Of a stretch of 52,043 bases of DNA, positions 32,433-40,122 are shown one piece after another. The notes beneath the pieces are model-generated. The model saw only the letters and a program-made list of their open reading frames with translations, was not told the origin of the DNA and did no database searches. Where the stretch lies: the NCBI GenBank assembly GCA_023444095.1, contig JAEZRP010000007.1:1-52043 (forward strand). The letters run 5' to 3'. A program made the translations under genes and the position numbers. The stretch's first letter is position 1. Each line of letters opens with the position of its first letter. Source of the DNA: Bacillota bacterium. Its GTDB lineage: Bacteria > Bacillota > Clostridia > Christensenellales > Aristaeellaceae.

Positions 32433-32843
32433 ATGCGGAAACTGATTGCGGCTGTGTTGGTTTTGTGTGCGATCGCGTGCGTGCCGTCTGTCAGCTTTAC
32501 CGAGGACGCCGCGACGGTGCGGCTCGCGCGGGTGATCTACGCGCTCGCGGGATGCGACACGCACGAGGCGAAGCTCGCCATCGGTTGTGTCGTCATGAAC
32601 CGCGTCGAAAGCCCGTGGTTCCCCGATGCGCTCGCGGACGTGCTCAAGGGGCAGCAGCAGTTCCCCTGCGGCAAAAAGTACGACGCCGAGAGCCTTGAGG
32701 CCGCGCATGCCGTGCTCGCAGGCGAACGGACCCTCCCCAAGGCCGCGCTCTACTACCGGGCCAAGGACGCCACCGCAAGGTGGACGCTCGCGCCGTGTGC
32801 CGAGGCCGGAAACTTCTATTTTTACATGGAAAACGGGGACTGA
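32433..32843 (+). CDS. SleB/CwlJ-like (Hydrolase_2) exported protein, catalytic Glu missing
   Basis: 136-aa secreted protein: signal peptide (about residues 1-22, LIAAVLVLCAIACVPSVSF) and a small domain of the cell-wall hydrolase family of spore germination proteins SleB and CwlJ. The family pattern LARxxYAEAxGE...VAxVxxNRVES appears as ARVIYALAGCDTHEAKLAIG followed by VVMNRVESPWFPDALADVL, then QQFPCG. The Glu of YAEA, assigned catalytic in SleB, is Leu here (YALAG), so lytic activity is doubtful. The start at 32433 follows GAGGTG. The frame stays open for 26 codons after the TGA stop, but the domain appears to end naturally before it. Confidence 0.78.
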   Translation: MRKLIAAVLVLCAIACVPSVSFTEDAATVRLARVIYALAGCDTHEAKLAIGCVVMNRVESPWFPDALADVLKGQQQFPCGKKYDAESLEAAHAVLAGERTLPKAALYYRAKDATARWTLAPCAEAGNFYFYMENGD

Positions 32844-32964
32844 CGCCCGGAGACGCTCCTCGGCAAGCAAACACCGGATCTCATTCAGAAGGCCTTGCCG
32901 GACTGTGTCGCGCGGAAGCGTTAACCCGTCTTTTTTGATCCCATCATTTTTTCGGAGGCTTCGC

Positions 32965-33612
32965 ATGTTGTTTCACGAGATCGATCGCGCCAGCTGGACG
33001 CGGGAGGAATACTACAGGCATTATACGGGCGACGTACCCTGCACCTACTCGCTCGTGGCGCGGCTCGATATCACGAACCTCCGGCGCGCGGCAAAGGCGG
33101 CGGGGCTGAGGACGTATCCCGCGCTCATCTACATGGTCGCGCGCGCTGTAAACGCGCACCCGGAATTTCGGATGGACGTCGTCGATGGGAAGCTCGGATA
33201 TTACGACAGCGTCGACCCCTTCTACACGGTGTTTCACGCGGATTCGGAGACCTTTTCAAGCATCTGGACGGAATATGGTGCGGATTTCCATGCGTTTCAT
33301 GAGAGGTTCCTCGACGACCTCGCCCGGTACGGCGACGTCCACAGCCTCGAACCCAAGCCCGGCGGCAGAAGAAACCGCATCAATCTCTCAAGCCTCCCCT
33401 GGCTCTCCTTCACCGCCCTCAACCTGAACATCCAAAGCAGATTCGACTACCTCCTCCCGATCTTCACGTTTGGAAAATTCGTGGAGGAGGGCGGAAAAAC
33501 CCTCCTTCCCCTCGCGATTCAGGCGCACCACGCCGCCGCGGACGGCTTCCACATCGCAAGGCTGATCGGCGACATGCAAGAATGGGCGGATCAATGGACG
33601 GTGGGAGACTGA
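32965..33612 (+). CDS. Chloramphenicol acetyltransferase-like protein (CatA fold)
   Basis: 215-aa protein of the chloramphenicol acetyltransferase family, which uses acetyl-CoA to acylate hydroxyl groups. The hallmark QAHHAAADGFHIARLI near the C-terminus gives the catalytic His (H188/H189) and the Asp-Gly pair; NRINLSSLPWLSFTALNLN is the conserved mid-region with the Ser-Leu-Pro-Trp turn. The N-terminal FHEIDRASWTREEYYRHY block is also typical. The ATG follows GGAGG. Chromosomal members of this family often have other or unknown acceptors, so resistance should not be assumed. Confidence 0.85.
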   Translation: MLFHEIDRASWTREEYYRHYTGDVPCTYSLVARLDITNLRRAAKAAGLRTYPALIYMVARAVNAHPEFRMDVVDGKLGYYDSVDPFYTVFHADSETFSSIWTEYGADFHAFHERFLDDLARYGDVHSLEPKPGGRRNRINLSSLPWLSFTALNLNIQSRFDYLLPIFTFGKFVEEGGKTLLPLAIQAHHAAADGFHIARLIGDMQEWADQWTVGD

Positions 33613-33613
33613 T

Positions 33614-33748
33614 ATGGCAACATGGATGACGCACCTGCGCGTCGGCGACCTTCTTTTTGAAGCGATCGGCGCGCCGTGGCTGGATCCCCTGTTGTTCGCG
33701 TTCGGCTCCGTCGCGCCAGACAACGGGCTTCCCCTGCCGGACGGCTAG
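33614..33748 (+). pseudogene. N-terminal remnant of a zinc-dependent phospholipase C-like gene
   Basis: A 44-codon ORF, MATWMTHLRVGDLLFEAIGA then a short stretch ending VAPDNGLPLPDG before TAG. The pattern THLR(I/V)...(V/I)APD(N/S)G matches the start of clostridial phospholipase C/P1-type hydrolases of about 200-250 aa, in which the first His and the APD(S/N)G Asp are metal ligands. The rest of the gene is missing, and the TAG lies against the 3' end of the convergent lplA gene (4-bp overlap). It begins two bases after the acetyltransferase stop. It is probably a truncated gene; a genuine short peptide is less likely. Confidence 0.6.
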
Positions 33749-34692
33749 CATGGAAGCTCCGAGCGCATCCAGTTCGCGAGCTCCTCGTTGAATGTAATTT
33801 GGTCGGCAAGGCATGCGCCGTAATCGACGCCCGAGAGGGCGGTTTTTATTTGATCGGCAAGGGTCTCATCCATGGCGTCGGTATAGACCTCCGCGACCGC
33901 GACCTTGCCGCCCGCAAGGGACAAAAGGATCTCCACGCCGCCCCAGGAGAAGCGATTCTCGAGGGCGACGTCGAAGCGCGGGGTCTCGCCATAATTCCAG
34001 GCCCAGGAGGAATAGACGGGGTAGATCCGGGAAACGTCGAGCGAGGCGGGGTCGAGCTCGTCCGCGCCGCCGAATTTGCGTCTGAACGCGCCGACGAGCA
34101 AATCGCGCATCGCGTCGATGGTGAGGGACGGATTGATTTCGGAGAGATTCACGACGCGCGCGCGCACGCTCTCAATGCCCTTGGCGCGGAGCTTGCTCTC
34201 CGGCGGGCGCAGGTAACGGGAAAGAAGCTCCATGTCCACATGGACGAGCAGCGTCCCGTGCTGCATGGAACAGGTCTGCGTGTGCTTGAAGGCGTTGCCG
34301 GAGAACTTTTTACCGTCGACGGTGATGTCGTTTCTGCCCGTGAACTCCGCCTTCACGCCGACCGTCTCGAGCGCCGAGAGGATGAGCGCGAGCTGGGCGT
34401 GCAGATCGTACCGCTCGGGCGAAGCCGCGAAGGTGAAGTTCAGGTTCCCAAGGTCGTGGTACACCGCGCCGCCGCCGGACGAGCGCCGGGCCAGCGTGCC
34501 GTTTTCCTCTCGCAGAAGCTCGCAGCGGCACTCCTTCCAGGCGTTCTGGTTGCGCCCGATGACCACCGTGTGCTTGTTCTGCCACAGATACATGCAGAAG
34601 TCGCCGGGCCGGATCGCCTCCATGAGCGCCGTCTCGACCGCCAGATTCTTGTGGGGGTCCGTCTCGCCCGTCAGCATGATGATGTTTCTCAT
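33745..34692 (-). CDS. lplA: Lipoate-protein ligase A
   Basis: Activates free lipoate (or octanoate) to the adenylate and attaches it to lipoyl domains. The 315-aa protein has the LplA catalytic core: RRSSGGGAVYHDLGNLNFTF, GRNDITVDGKKFSGNAFKH with the reactive Lys, and HGTLLVHVDMELLSRYLRP, plus the C-terminal accessory domain (about residues 250-315) ending TFNEELANWMRSELP. The start at 34692 overlaps the amylase stop in ATGA and has GGAG. No lipoylated enzyme is encoded in this window, so the target is elsewhere. Confidence 0.92.
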   Translation of the reverse strand: MRNIIMLTGETDPHKNLAVETALMEAIRPGDFCMYLWQNKHTVVIGRNQNAWKECRCELLREENGTLARRSSGGGAVYHDLGNLNFTFAASPERYDLHAQLALILSALETVGVKAEFTGRNDITVDGKKFSGNAFKHTQTCSMQHGTLLVHVDMELLSRYLRPPESKLRAKGIESVRARVVNLSEINPSLTIDAMRDLLVGAFRRKFGGADELDPASLDVSRIYPVYSSWAWNYGETPRFDVALENRFSWGGVEILLSLAGGKVAVAEVYTDAMDETLADQIKTALSGVDYGACLADQITFNEELANWMRSELPC

Positions 34693-36443
34693 ATCCACTC
34701 CGCACTTTCACCGGGCACGCGAATGCCCGCATATTCGGCCGCTTCCTCGCCCCTGTTTACGGCGAGCGTCAGGATCTCTCCGTCGAGCGCCCGCCGAACG
34801 ATCAGAAGATCGTCCGATATGGCCTCAAGCACCAAATCTCCGTCGATCAGCGCCCGGTGCGAAAGCCGGTGCTTCGCCGCCGCGCGGAACGCTTCGACCA
34901 GCTCCGCGTCCTCGCGTCCCCAGGGATAGGTGGCGCGGCAGAAGGGATCGGCCATGCCGGATCGGCCCGCCTCGTCGCCGTAGTAGATCGCGGGCATGCC
35001 AGGCAGCGCGCACACGAGCTTCCACGCCGCGACGAGCCGCCGCTTCCCGCGCGCGTACTGGACGTCGGTCAGTTTGATGGGGTATCGGTACCTGCGCTCC
35101 GGCTCCATATTTCCCACGTCCGCGAGCATCGTCAGCGCGCGCGGCTTGTCGTGGCTCGAGAGGAGGTTCATCTGCGATCGAAAGAACGCCCAAGGCATGT
35201 TCTCCTGGAGGCTTTCGATCACGCGCGCGCAGCCGCCCGCCGTCATTTTTCCGGTGATGAAATCCAGGATCGCCGCGCGCAGGGGATAGTTCATCGCGCA
35301 GTCGAGCGTGTCCCCGAGGCAGTAGGAGCGCAAGTTCCCGTAGGCCACCTTGCGGCTCGGGTCCTCCCACACCTCTCCGAGGATCGCGGCATCGGGATCG
35401 AGGTCCTTCACGCGCTCGCGCAGCGCCGCGAGAAAGTCCATCGGAAGCTCGTCCGCCACGTCCAGCCGCCAGCCCGACGCGCCCGCGCGCAGCCAGTGCG
35501 CAACGACGGAGTCGGGGGCGTATATCACGAACTCCCGGAAACTCCGGGCGTTCTTGTTCACGTTCGGCAGCGTCTTAAAGCCCCACCAGCAGGCGTAGTC
35601 GTCCGGCCACTTGTGGAAGCTGTACCAGTCGGCGTACTTCGACATGAGCGAATTGTACGCGCCGACGGACCTGAAGTGTCTGTACTTATTGAAGTACACG
35701 CTGTCGTCGCCGGTGTGCGAAAAAACGCCGTCGAGGATCACGCGGATGCCCATTTCCTTCGCTTTCGCGCACAAATTGATGAAGTCGTCCTCCGTGCCGA
35801 ACGCGGGATCGATTATCAGGTAATCGGAAGTATCGTACTTGTGGTTCGAATGCGCGAGGAAGATGGGATTGAGATAAAGGACCGACACGCCGAGCGACTT
35901 GATGTAGGGAAGCTTCTCCGCGATGCCCCTCAGGTCGCCGCCGTAGAAGTCGTCCGCCTCGTTGTCGCCCGAGATGGTGAGCCGCATCTCCGGCTCCTCA
36001 TACCAGTCCTCGTGCAGCCGCCCCTTGCAGGGGGAATTCCCCGCGCGGAAAAACCGGTCGGGCATGATCTGCATCATGATCCCGTCCCCCAGCCATTGAG
36101 GCGTGCGAAACGCCGGGTCGTAAACGGTGATCTGAAAGCTTGGCGGCTCGTGGAGGTAGATCTCGCCCTCGCCTCCGAGGTTGTCCCGCGCGTTTCCGAA
36201 GTAGTGCTCCCCGACGATGAAGTAGTACCACACGATGCCCGGCTTCTCCGGCAGCACGAATCGATACTCGTAGCCGCCCTCCGCCGGGGTCATTTGATAA
36301 AGATACGCGTGCCCGTCCATCCAGAAGCGCACGATGGCCTCGCTCCGGTCGGTTTCGAGAAAGAGCCGGACCTCGGTCTTGCATGGCTGCGCGCCCGCCG
36401 GCGAGCGGTGGCCGGGGTTGCGCGAGTCGTGTCGGATCGTCAT
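34689..36443 (-). CDS. GH13 alpha-amylase family enzyme (neopullulanase/cyclomaltodextrinase type)
   Basis: 584-aa alpha-glucan hydrolase. An N-terminal starch-binding-like beta domain (FWMDGHAYLYQMTPAEGGYEYRFVL) precedes the catalytic barrel. Catalytic triad: nucleophile D328 (GWRLDVADE), acid/base E357 (LGEVWED) and transition-state D432 (SSHDKPRA). The first conserved region is LDGVFSHTG. The N-terminal domain and lack of a signal peptide point to a cytoplasmic enzyme acting on maltodextrins. The start at 36443 has only a weak ribosome-binding site (GAAAGACG). It lies in a minus-strand run with glgP, which suggests glycogen/maltodextrin turnover. Confidence 0.9.
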   Translation of the reverse strand: MTIRHDSRNPGHRSPAGAQPCKTEVRLFLETDRSEAIVRFWMDGHAYLYQMTPAEGGYEYRFVLPEKPGIVWYYFIVGEHYFGNARDNLGGEGEIYLHEPPSFQITVYDPAFRTPQWLGDGIMMQIMPDRFFRAGNSPCKGRLHEDWYEEPEMRLTISGDNEADDFYGGDLRGIAEKLPYIKSLGVSVLYLNPIFLAHSNHKYDTSDYLIIDPAFGTEDDFINLCAKAKEMGIRVILDGVFSHTGDDSVYFNKYRHFRSVGAYNSLMSKYADWYSFHKWPDDYACWWGFKTLPNVNKNARSFREFVIYAPDSVVAHWLRAGASGWRLDVADELPMDFLAALRERVKDLDPDAAILGEVWEDPSRKVAYGNLRSYCLGDTLDCAMNYPLRAAILDFITGKMTAGGCARVIESLQENMPWAFFRSQMNLLSSHDKPRALTMLADVGNMEPERRYRYPIKLTDVQYARGKRRLVAAWKLVCALPGMPAIYYGDEAGRSGMADPFCRATYPWGREDAELVEAFRAAAKHRLSHRALIDGDLVLEAISDDLLIVRRALDGEILTLAVNRGEEAAEYAGIRVPGESAEWI

Positions 36444-36475
36444 GTGTTCACGTCTTTCGGGTGAAATATCGCATT

Positions 36476-37063
36476 CTATGCGAACGTGTTTGCGGTCGCC
36501 TCCGGGAAGAGCGCATAGACGGAGCGCCCGATCCGGGTCTGGAAATCCTCGAGGATCGCAAAGCGCGCCTTGATCGCCTCCGTCTGGACGGGCGTGATGC
36601 CGTGCCGCCGGATCACGTCGATGATCCGCTTCTCCATGAGGCAGACGCCGTCGCCCCACGAGAGCGAATCGCAAAGCTGGATCAGCCGATCGTAGTCGTC
36701 CATGGGCGTTTTGAGAATTCCCATAAGCATTTTCTCGTCCTCGGGCGTCGCGTCGCGCACCCCCATGTAGGCCTCCGGCACCGGGTAGGGGAAGGAGTGC
36801 GTCAGGCAGATGCGCGCCAGTTCCGGTTCGCCCCTTTCCTTGAGCAGCCGGTTTCCCGCGAAGATATGCCGGATGCCGTAGGCGCCCTCGTACCGGCCGA
36901 TGTCGTGCAGCGCGCCGGACATCCACGCGCGCTCCGCGTCCATGCCGCACGCCTCGGCGATCTTTTCCGCCGCGCGCGCGACGCCGTGGGAATGGTCAAG
37001 CCACGGTCCGGGGTTCCGTCCGTTGGCCCACTGAAGGAGTTCTTCCGCCTGTGACCTGTTCAT
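36476..37063 (-). CDS. HD-domain phosphohydrolase
   Basis: 195-aa HD-superfamily protein. The metal site is formed by His24/His26 in WLDHSHGVARAAEKIAE and the HD pair in GALHDIGRYEGAYG; further conserved His residues are in RHIFAGNRLL and LTHSFP. Similar proteins in Firmicutes are annotated only as HD domain or nucleotidyl phosphohydrolase. The C-terminal half is closely related to the broken copy immediately upstream (37075-37394), showing a tandem duplication. AAGGAGCGG precedes the ATG. Function unknown. Confidence 0.85.
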   Translation of the reverse strand: MNRSQAEELLQWANGRNPGPWLDHSHGVARAAEKIAEACGMDAERAWMSGALHDIGRYEGAYGIRHIFAGNRLLKERGEPELARICLTHSFPYPVPEAYMGVRDATPEDEKMLMGILKTPMDDYDRLIQLCDSLSWGDGVCLMEKRIIDVIRRHGITPVQTEAIKARFAILEDFQTRIGRSVYALFPEATANTFA

Positions 37064-37074
37064 TTTCCGCTCCT

Positions 37075-37394
37075 TGCGAATGTATTTTCCGCCGCCTCAG
37101 GAACTGGTCATAGATACTGTGCCCCACGCGACTCTTAAAGTCCGAGAGGATCCGAAAGCGCGCTTCGATCCCTTCGGCGATGAGGGGATTCACGCCGTAT
37201 CTGCGCACCACATTCATCAGCCGCTTTTCCATCAGGCACACGCCGCGTCCCCACGACAGCCCGTCGCAAAGCTGGATGAGCCGGTCGCAGTCGTCCATGG
37301 GAATCCGAAGCGCCGCTTCGAGAATGAACACATCCTCCTCCGGCGCGCCGAAATCGCCGATGAACGAACCCAGCCGGGGAAAGGGGAAGGATTT
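37075..37394 (-). pseudogene. Broken paralogue of the HD-domain gene (C-terminal fragment)
   Basis: Reading on the minus strand from the glgP stop, the frame SFPFPRLGSFIGDFGAPEED...PMDDCDRLIQLCDGLSWG...VCLMEKRLMNVVRRYG runs parallel to the intact HD gene (SFPYP...PMDDYDRLIQLCDSLSWG). The N-terminal half with the HD motif is gone, cut at the glgP 3' end. Near the end a one-base deletion shifts the frame: restoring one C gives a tail EAAENTFA, matching EATANTFA of the intact copy, and the original stop is altered. A GTG at 37329-37331 after GGAGGAGG could still produce a 111-aa product ending at 36996. Confidence 0.72.
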
Positions 37395-39848
37395 TCATCT
37401 GTCGAGCGCGAGCGGCTTCAAATGCCAGATCCCGTCGTTGTATTCGTGGATGGTTCGGTCGGTGGAGAAGGCGCCCGACTTGGCGGTATTCGTGATCGCC
37501 ATTTTGAGCCACTTGTCCCTGTCCGTGTAGTCCTGCATGAGCTTTCTGTGCGCACCCATGTACTCGTTGAGATCCTTCAAAACGAAGTACGGGTCGGCCA
37601 TCCCGCCGCCATCCCCGAAGAGGAGCGCGTGGTAGAGCTCCGAGAAGAGGCGCGGGCTTTCGGGCGCGAGCGTGCCGTCAATGAGCTGTTCAAGGCAGCG
37701 CCTGACGGCGGGCTGCGTCTCGTAGACCTCGCTCGCGCGGTAGGAGGAGTAGCCGTGCTCCACCTGTTCGGCGGTGAGGCCGAAGATATAGATGTTTTTG
37801 GGGCCGACGAGGTCGAAGATTTCGCAGTTCGCGCCGTCCATGGTGCCGATCGTCACCGCGCCGTTCATCATGAACTTCATGTTGCCGGTGCCGCTGGCCT
37901 CCTTGCCCGCCGTCGAAATCTGCTCGGAGACCTCCGTCGCGGGCATGAGGTACTCGGCTGCCGAGACGGAGTAGTTCTCGAGGAACACGACATGGATGAG
38001 CTTCGACGCCCGGGGATGCCTTTTCACGAGCGCGCCGATGGCGTTGATGAGTTTGATGATGAGCTTCGCACGCGTGTAGCCCGGCGATGCCTTCGCCCCG
38101 AAGATGAAGGTGATGGGCGGCATGTCGAAGTTCGGGTTGTCGACGATGCGGTTATAGAGCATGAGGATATGAAGCGCGTTCATGAGCTGGCGCTTGTACT
38201 CGTGCAGCCGCTTCGCCTGCGAATCGAAAATGCTGTCCGGATCGATGGCGACTCCCTGCAGCCGCTCGAAGCGGTTGGCGAGCAACGCCTTGTTCTCGCG
38301 CTTCACCGCGGCGAACTTCTCGCGAAACGCCGCGTCGTCCGCATGGGGCATCAGGCTTTCAAGAAGCTGCGGCTCCTTCCGCCAATTGTCTCCGATCGCC
38401 TCGTCGATGAGGTTCGAGAGGGCGGGATTGCACTGAATGAGCCAGCGGCGGTGGGTGATGCCGTTGGTGATCGAGAGAAATTTCGAGGGCTGCATGACAT
38501 AGAAGTCGCGGAACGTCTGCTTTTTGAGGATGTCCGTATGGATCTTCGATACGCCGTTGACGCTGTGGGAATACGCGACCGCGAGGTTCGCCATGTGCGC
38601 CTGGTTGTAGGCCAGAACCGCCATGTGGCCGATCCTCTCCCACTGACCGGGGTAGACCTTCCAGAGCCGCGCGCACAGCCGGCGGTTCAACTCCTCAAGA
38701 ATCATATAGATGCGCGGAAGCTGGCGGCGCAAAAGATCCTCCGGCCACTTCTCGAGCGCCTCCGCCATGACGGTGTGGTTCGTGTACGCGAACGTGCCCC
38801 GGCAGATTTCCTCCGCCTCGTCCCAGCCGAGTTCGTACTCGTCCATGAGCACGCGCATCAGTTCCGGGATGGCGATTGCGGGATGCGTGTCGTTGATGTG
38901 GATGGCGACCTTTTCGGGAAAAATCCGCCAGTTTTCGCCGTGCACCTCGACAAAGTCGCGCACCGCATAGCGCACCGACGCCGCCGCGAAGAAGTACTGC
39001 TGCTTGAGACGCAGTTCCTTGCCCTCGTTGGAATTGTCGTTGGGATAGAGGACCTTCGAGATGACCTCAGCGAGCTCGCGCTCGGCCATGGCCTTCACGT
39101 ACTGGCCGGAGTTGAACGACTCCATGTCGATCCGCTTCGGCGAGCGGGCCGACCACACGCGCAGCATGTTGACCATGCAGTTGTCGTAGCCGACGATCGG
39201 GATATCGTAGGGTACGGCCTCGATGGTCGTCGCGTCCGCGAGCCGGAACTTCAGCCTGCCGTTCTCCTGATATTCCTCGACGCGCCCGCCGAACTGGATC
39301 TCCTCCATCTGGTCCGGGCGCGGGATCTCCCAGATGTTGCCCGCCTCGAGCCAGTTGTCCGGCACCTCGATCTGGTAGCCGTCCACGATCTTCTGGCGGA
39401 AGAGCCCGTACTCGTACCGGATGGTGCAGCCCATCGCCGGAAGCTCGAGCGTCGTCAGCGAGTCGAGGAAGCACGCCGCAAGGCGGCCGAGTCCGCCGTT
39501 TCCGAGGCCGGGCTCGGGCTCGAGCTCGAAGATCACGTCCCGGTCGATGCCGAGGTCCGAGAGCGCCTGCATGTACGCCTTTTCGTTGACGAGATTGACC
39601 ATGTTGTTGTGTAGCGCGCGGCCCACTAGGAATTCGGCGCTCAGGTAATACACCTTTTTGGCGCCCTCGCGCTTGCGCTCACCCCTCGACTGCGTCCGCC
39701 TCTGCATGACCTCGTCGCGCACCGTCAGCGCGAGCGCCATGTAAAGCTGCTGCGGCGTCGCGTCCGACAACCCGCAACCAAAATTATCGCCCAGCTTTTC
39801 GATGATGGATTCCTTTATCTCATCGCACGTCATGCGTTCAAATTTCAT
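37395..39848 (-). CDS. glgP: Glycogen/maltodextrin phosphorylase
   Basis: Phosphorolyses alpha-1,4-glucans to glucose-1-phosphate. The 817-residue enzyme has the usual landmarks: KVYYLSAEFLVGRAL, EPEPGLGNGGLGRLAACFLDS, the active-site HINDTHPAIAIPELMR and the PLP lysine K658 in GTGNMKFMMNGAVTIGTMDG. The start at 39848 follows GGGGGTC and a promoter; an upstream reading to 39989 would enter a repeat. The 3' end abuts the HD pseudogene. Together with the GH13 enzyme it gives a cytoplasmic glucan-use module. Confidence 0.96.
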   Translation of the reverse strand: MKFERMTCDEIKESIIEKLGDNFGCGLSDATPQQLYMALALTVRDEVMQRRTQSRGERKREGAKKVYYLSAEFLVGRALHNNMVNLVNEKAYMQALSDLGIDRDVIFELEPEPGLGNGGLGRLAACFLDSLTTLELPAMGCTIRYEYGLFRQKIVDGYQIEVPDNWLEAGNIWEIPRPDQMEEIQFGGRVEEYQENGRLKFRLADATTIEAVPYDIPIVGYDNCMVNMLRVWSARSPKRIDMESFNSGQYVKAMAERELAEVISKVLYPNDNSNEGKELRLKQQYFFAAASVRYAVRDFVEVHGENWRIFPEKVAIHINDTHPAIAIPELMRVLMDEYELGWDEAEEICRGTFAYTNHTVMAEALEKWPEDLLRRQLPRIYMILEELNRRLCARLWKVYPGQWERIGHMAVLAYNQAHMANLAVAYSHSVNGVSKIHTDILKKQTFRDFYVMQPSKFLSITNGITHRRWLIQCNPALSNLIDEAIGDNWRKEPQLLESLMPHADDAAFREKFAAVKRENKALLANRFERLQGVAIDPDSIFDSQAKRLHEYKRQLMNALHILMLYNRIVDNPNFDMPPITFIFGAKASPGYTRAKLIIKLINAIGALVKRHPRASKLIHVVFLENYSVSAAEYLMPATEVSEQISTAGKEASGTGNMKFMMNGAVTIGTMDGANCEIFDLVGPKNIYIFGLTAEQVEHGYSSYRASEVYETQPAVRRCLEQLIDGTLAPESPRLFSELYHALLFGDGGGMADPYFVLKDLNEYMGAHRKLMQDYTDRDKWLKMAITNTAKSGAFSTDRTIHEYNDGIWHLKPLALDR

Positions 39849-39879
39849 TTTAAGACCCCCGTTTGCGTTTTTACGACCA

Positions 39880-39908
39880 ATTATAGCACAATCCGCGCTC
39901 CGCTGTAA
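39880..39908 (-). promoter_or_regulatory. glgP promoter
   Basis: On the minus strand: TTACAG (39903-39908), a 17-nt spacer and TATAAT (39880-39885), 32 nt before the start codon. Confidence 0.65.
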
Positions 39909-39964
39909 AGCGGCGGGGGACGGGAGAGACGGGAGACGGCCAGGCGCTGCCCTCGCGCGTCGCA

Positions 39965-40122
39965 AAGCGACTTGGTTTGCCTTCGGCAAACCGGCCCCAC
40001 ATTCGGTCGCCCGGGATTTGGGAACCCGGGCGATCCGACGGTTGAAGCGAGGATTGATCCTTATTGGGGGATGAGGGTCAGTCCCAAGGGACCAGGGGAT
40101 GGCGCCTTCTGGCGTCCCCCTC
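39965..40122 (-). repeat. Modular palindromic intergenic repeat, copy 4
   Basis: It contains a GGTTTGCC-TTC-GGCAAACC hairpin (39974-39992), the core palindrome TCGGTCGCCCGGG/CCCGGGCGATCCGA around 40004-40037, a CAGTCCCAAGGGAC block and a GGCGCC-rich hairpin next to the sulfatase stop. Orientation is away from the minus-strand sulfatase 3' end, as in the other copies. No ORF. Confidence 0.62.

Noticed and set aside
32844..32924. In-frame 26-codon extension after the TGA of the SleB-like gene, considered as stop-codon readthrough or recoding
   Set aside because: TGA is used as a normal stop elsewhere (for example glyA), the domain ends naturally before it, and a chance open tail in GC-rich DNA is expected.
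37074..39614. 846-codon plus-strand ORF antisense to glgP
   Set aside because: Shadow frame of glgP; composition is Arg/His/Val-rich and no family pattern is visible.
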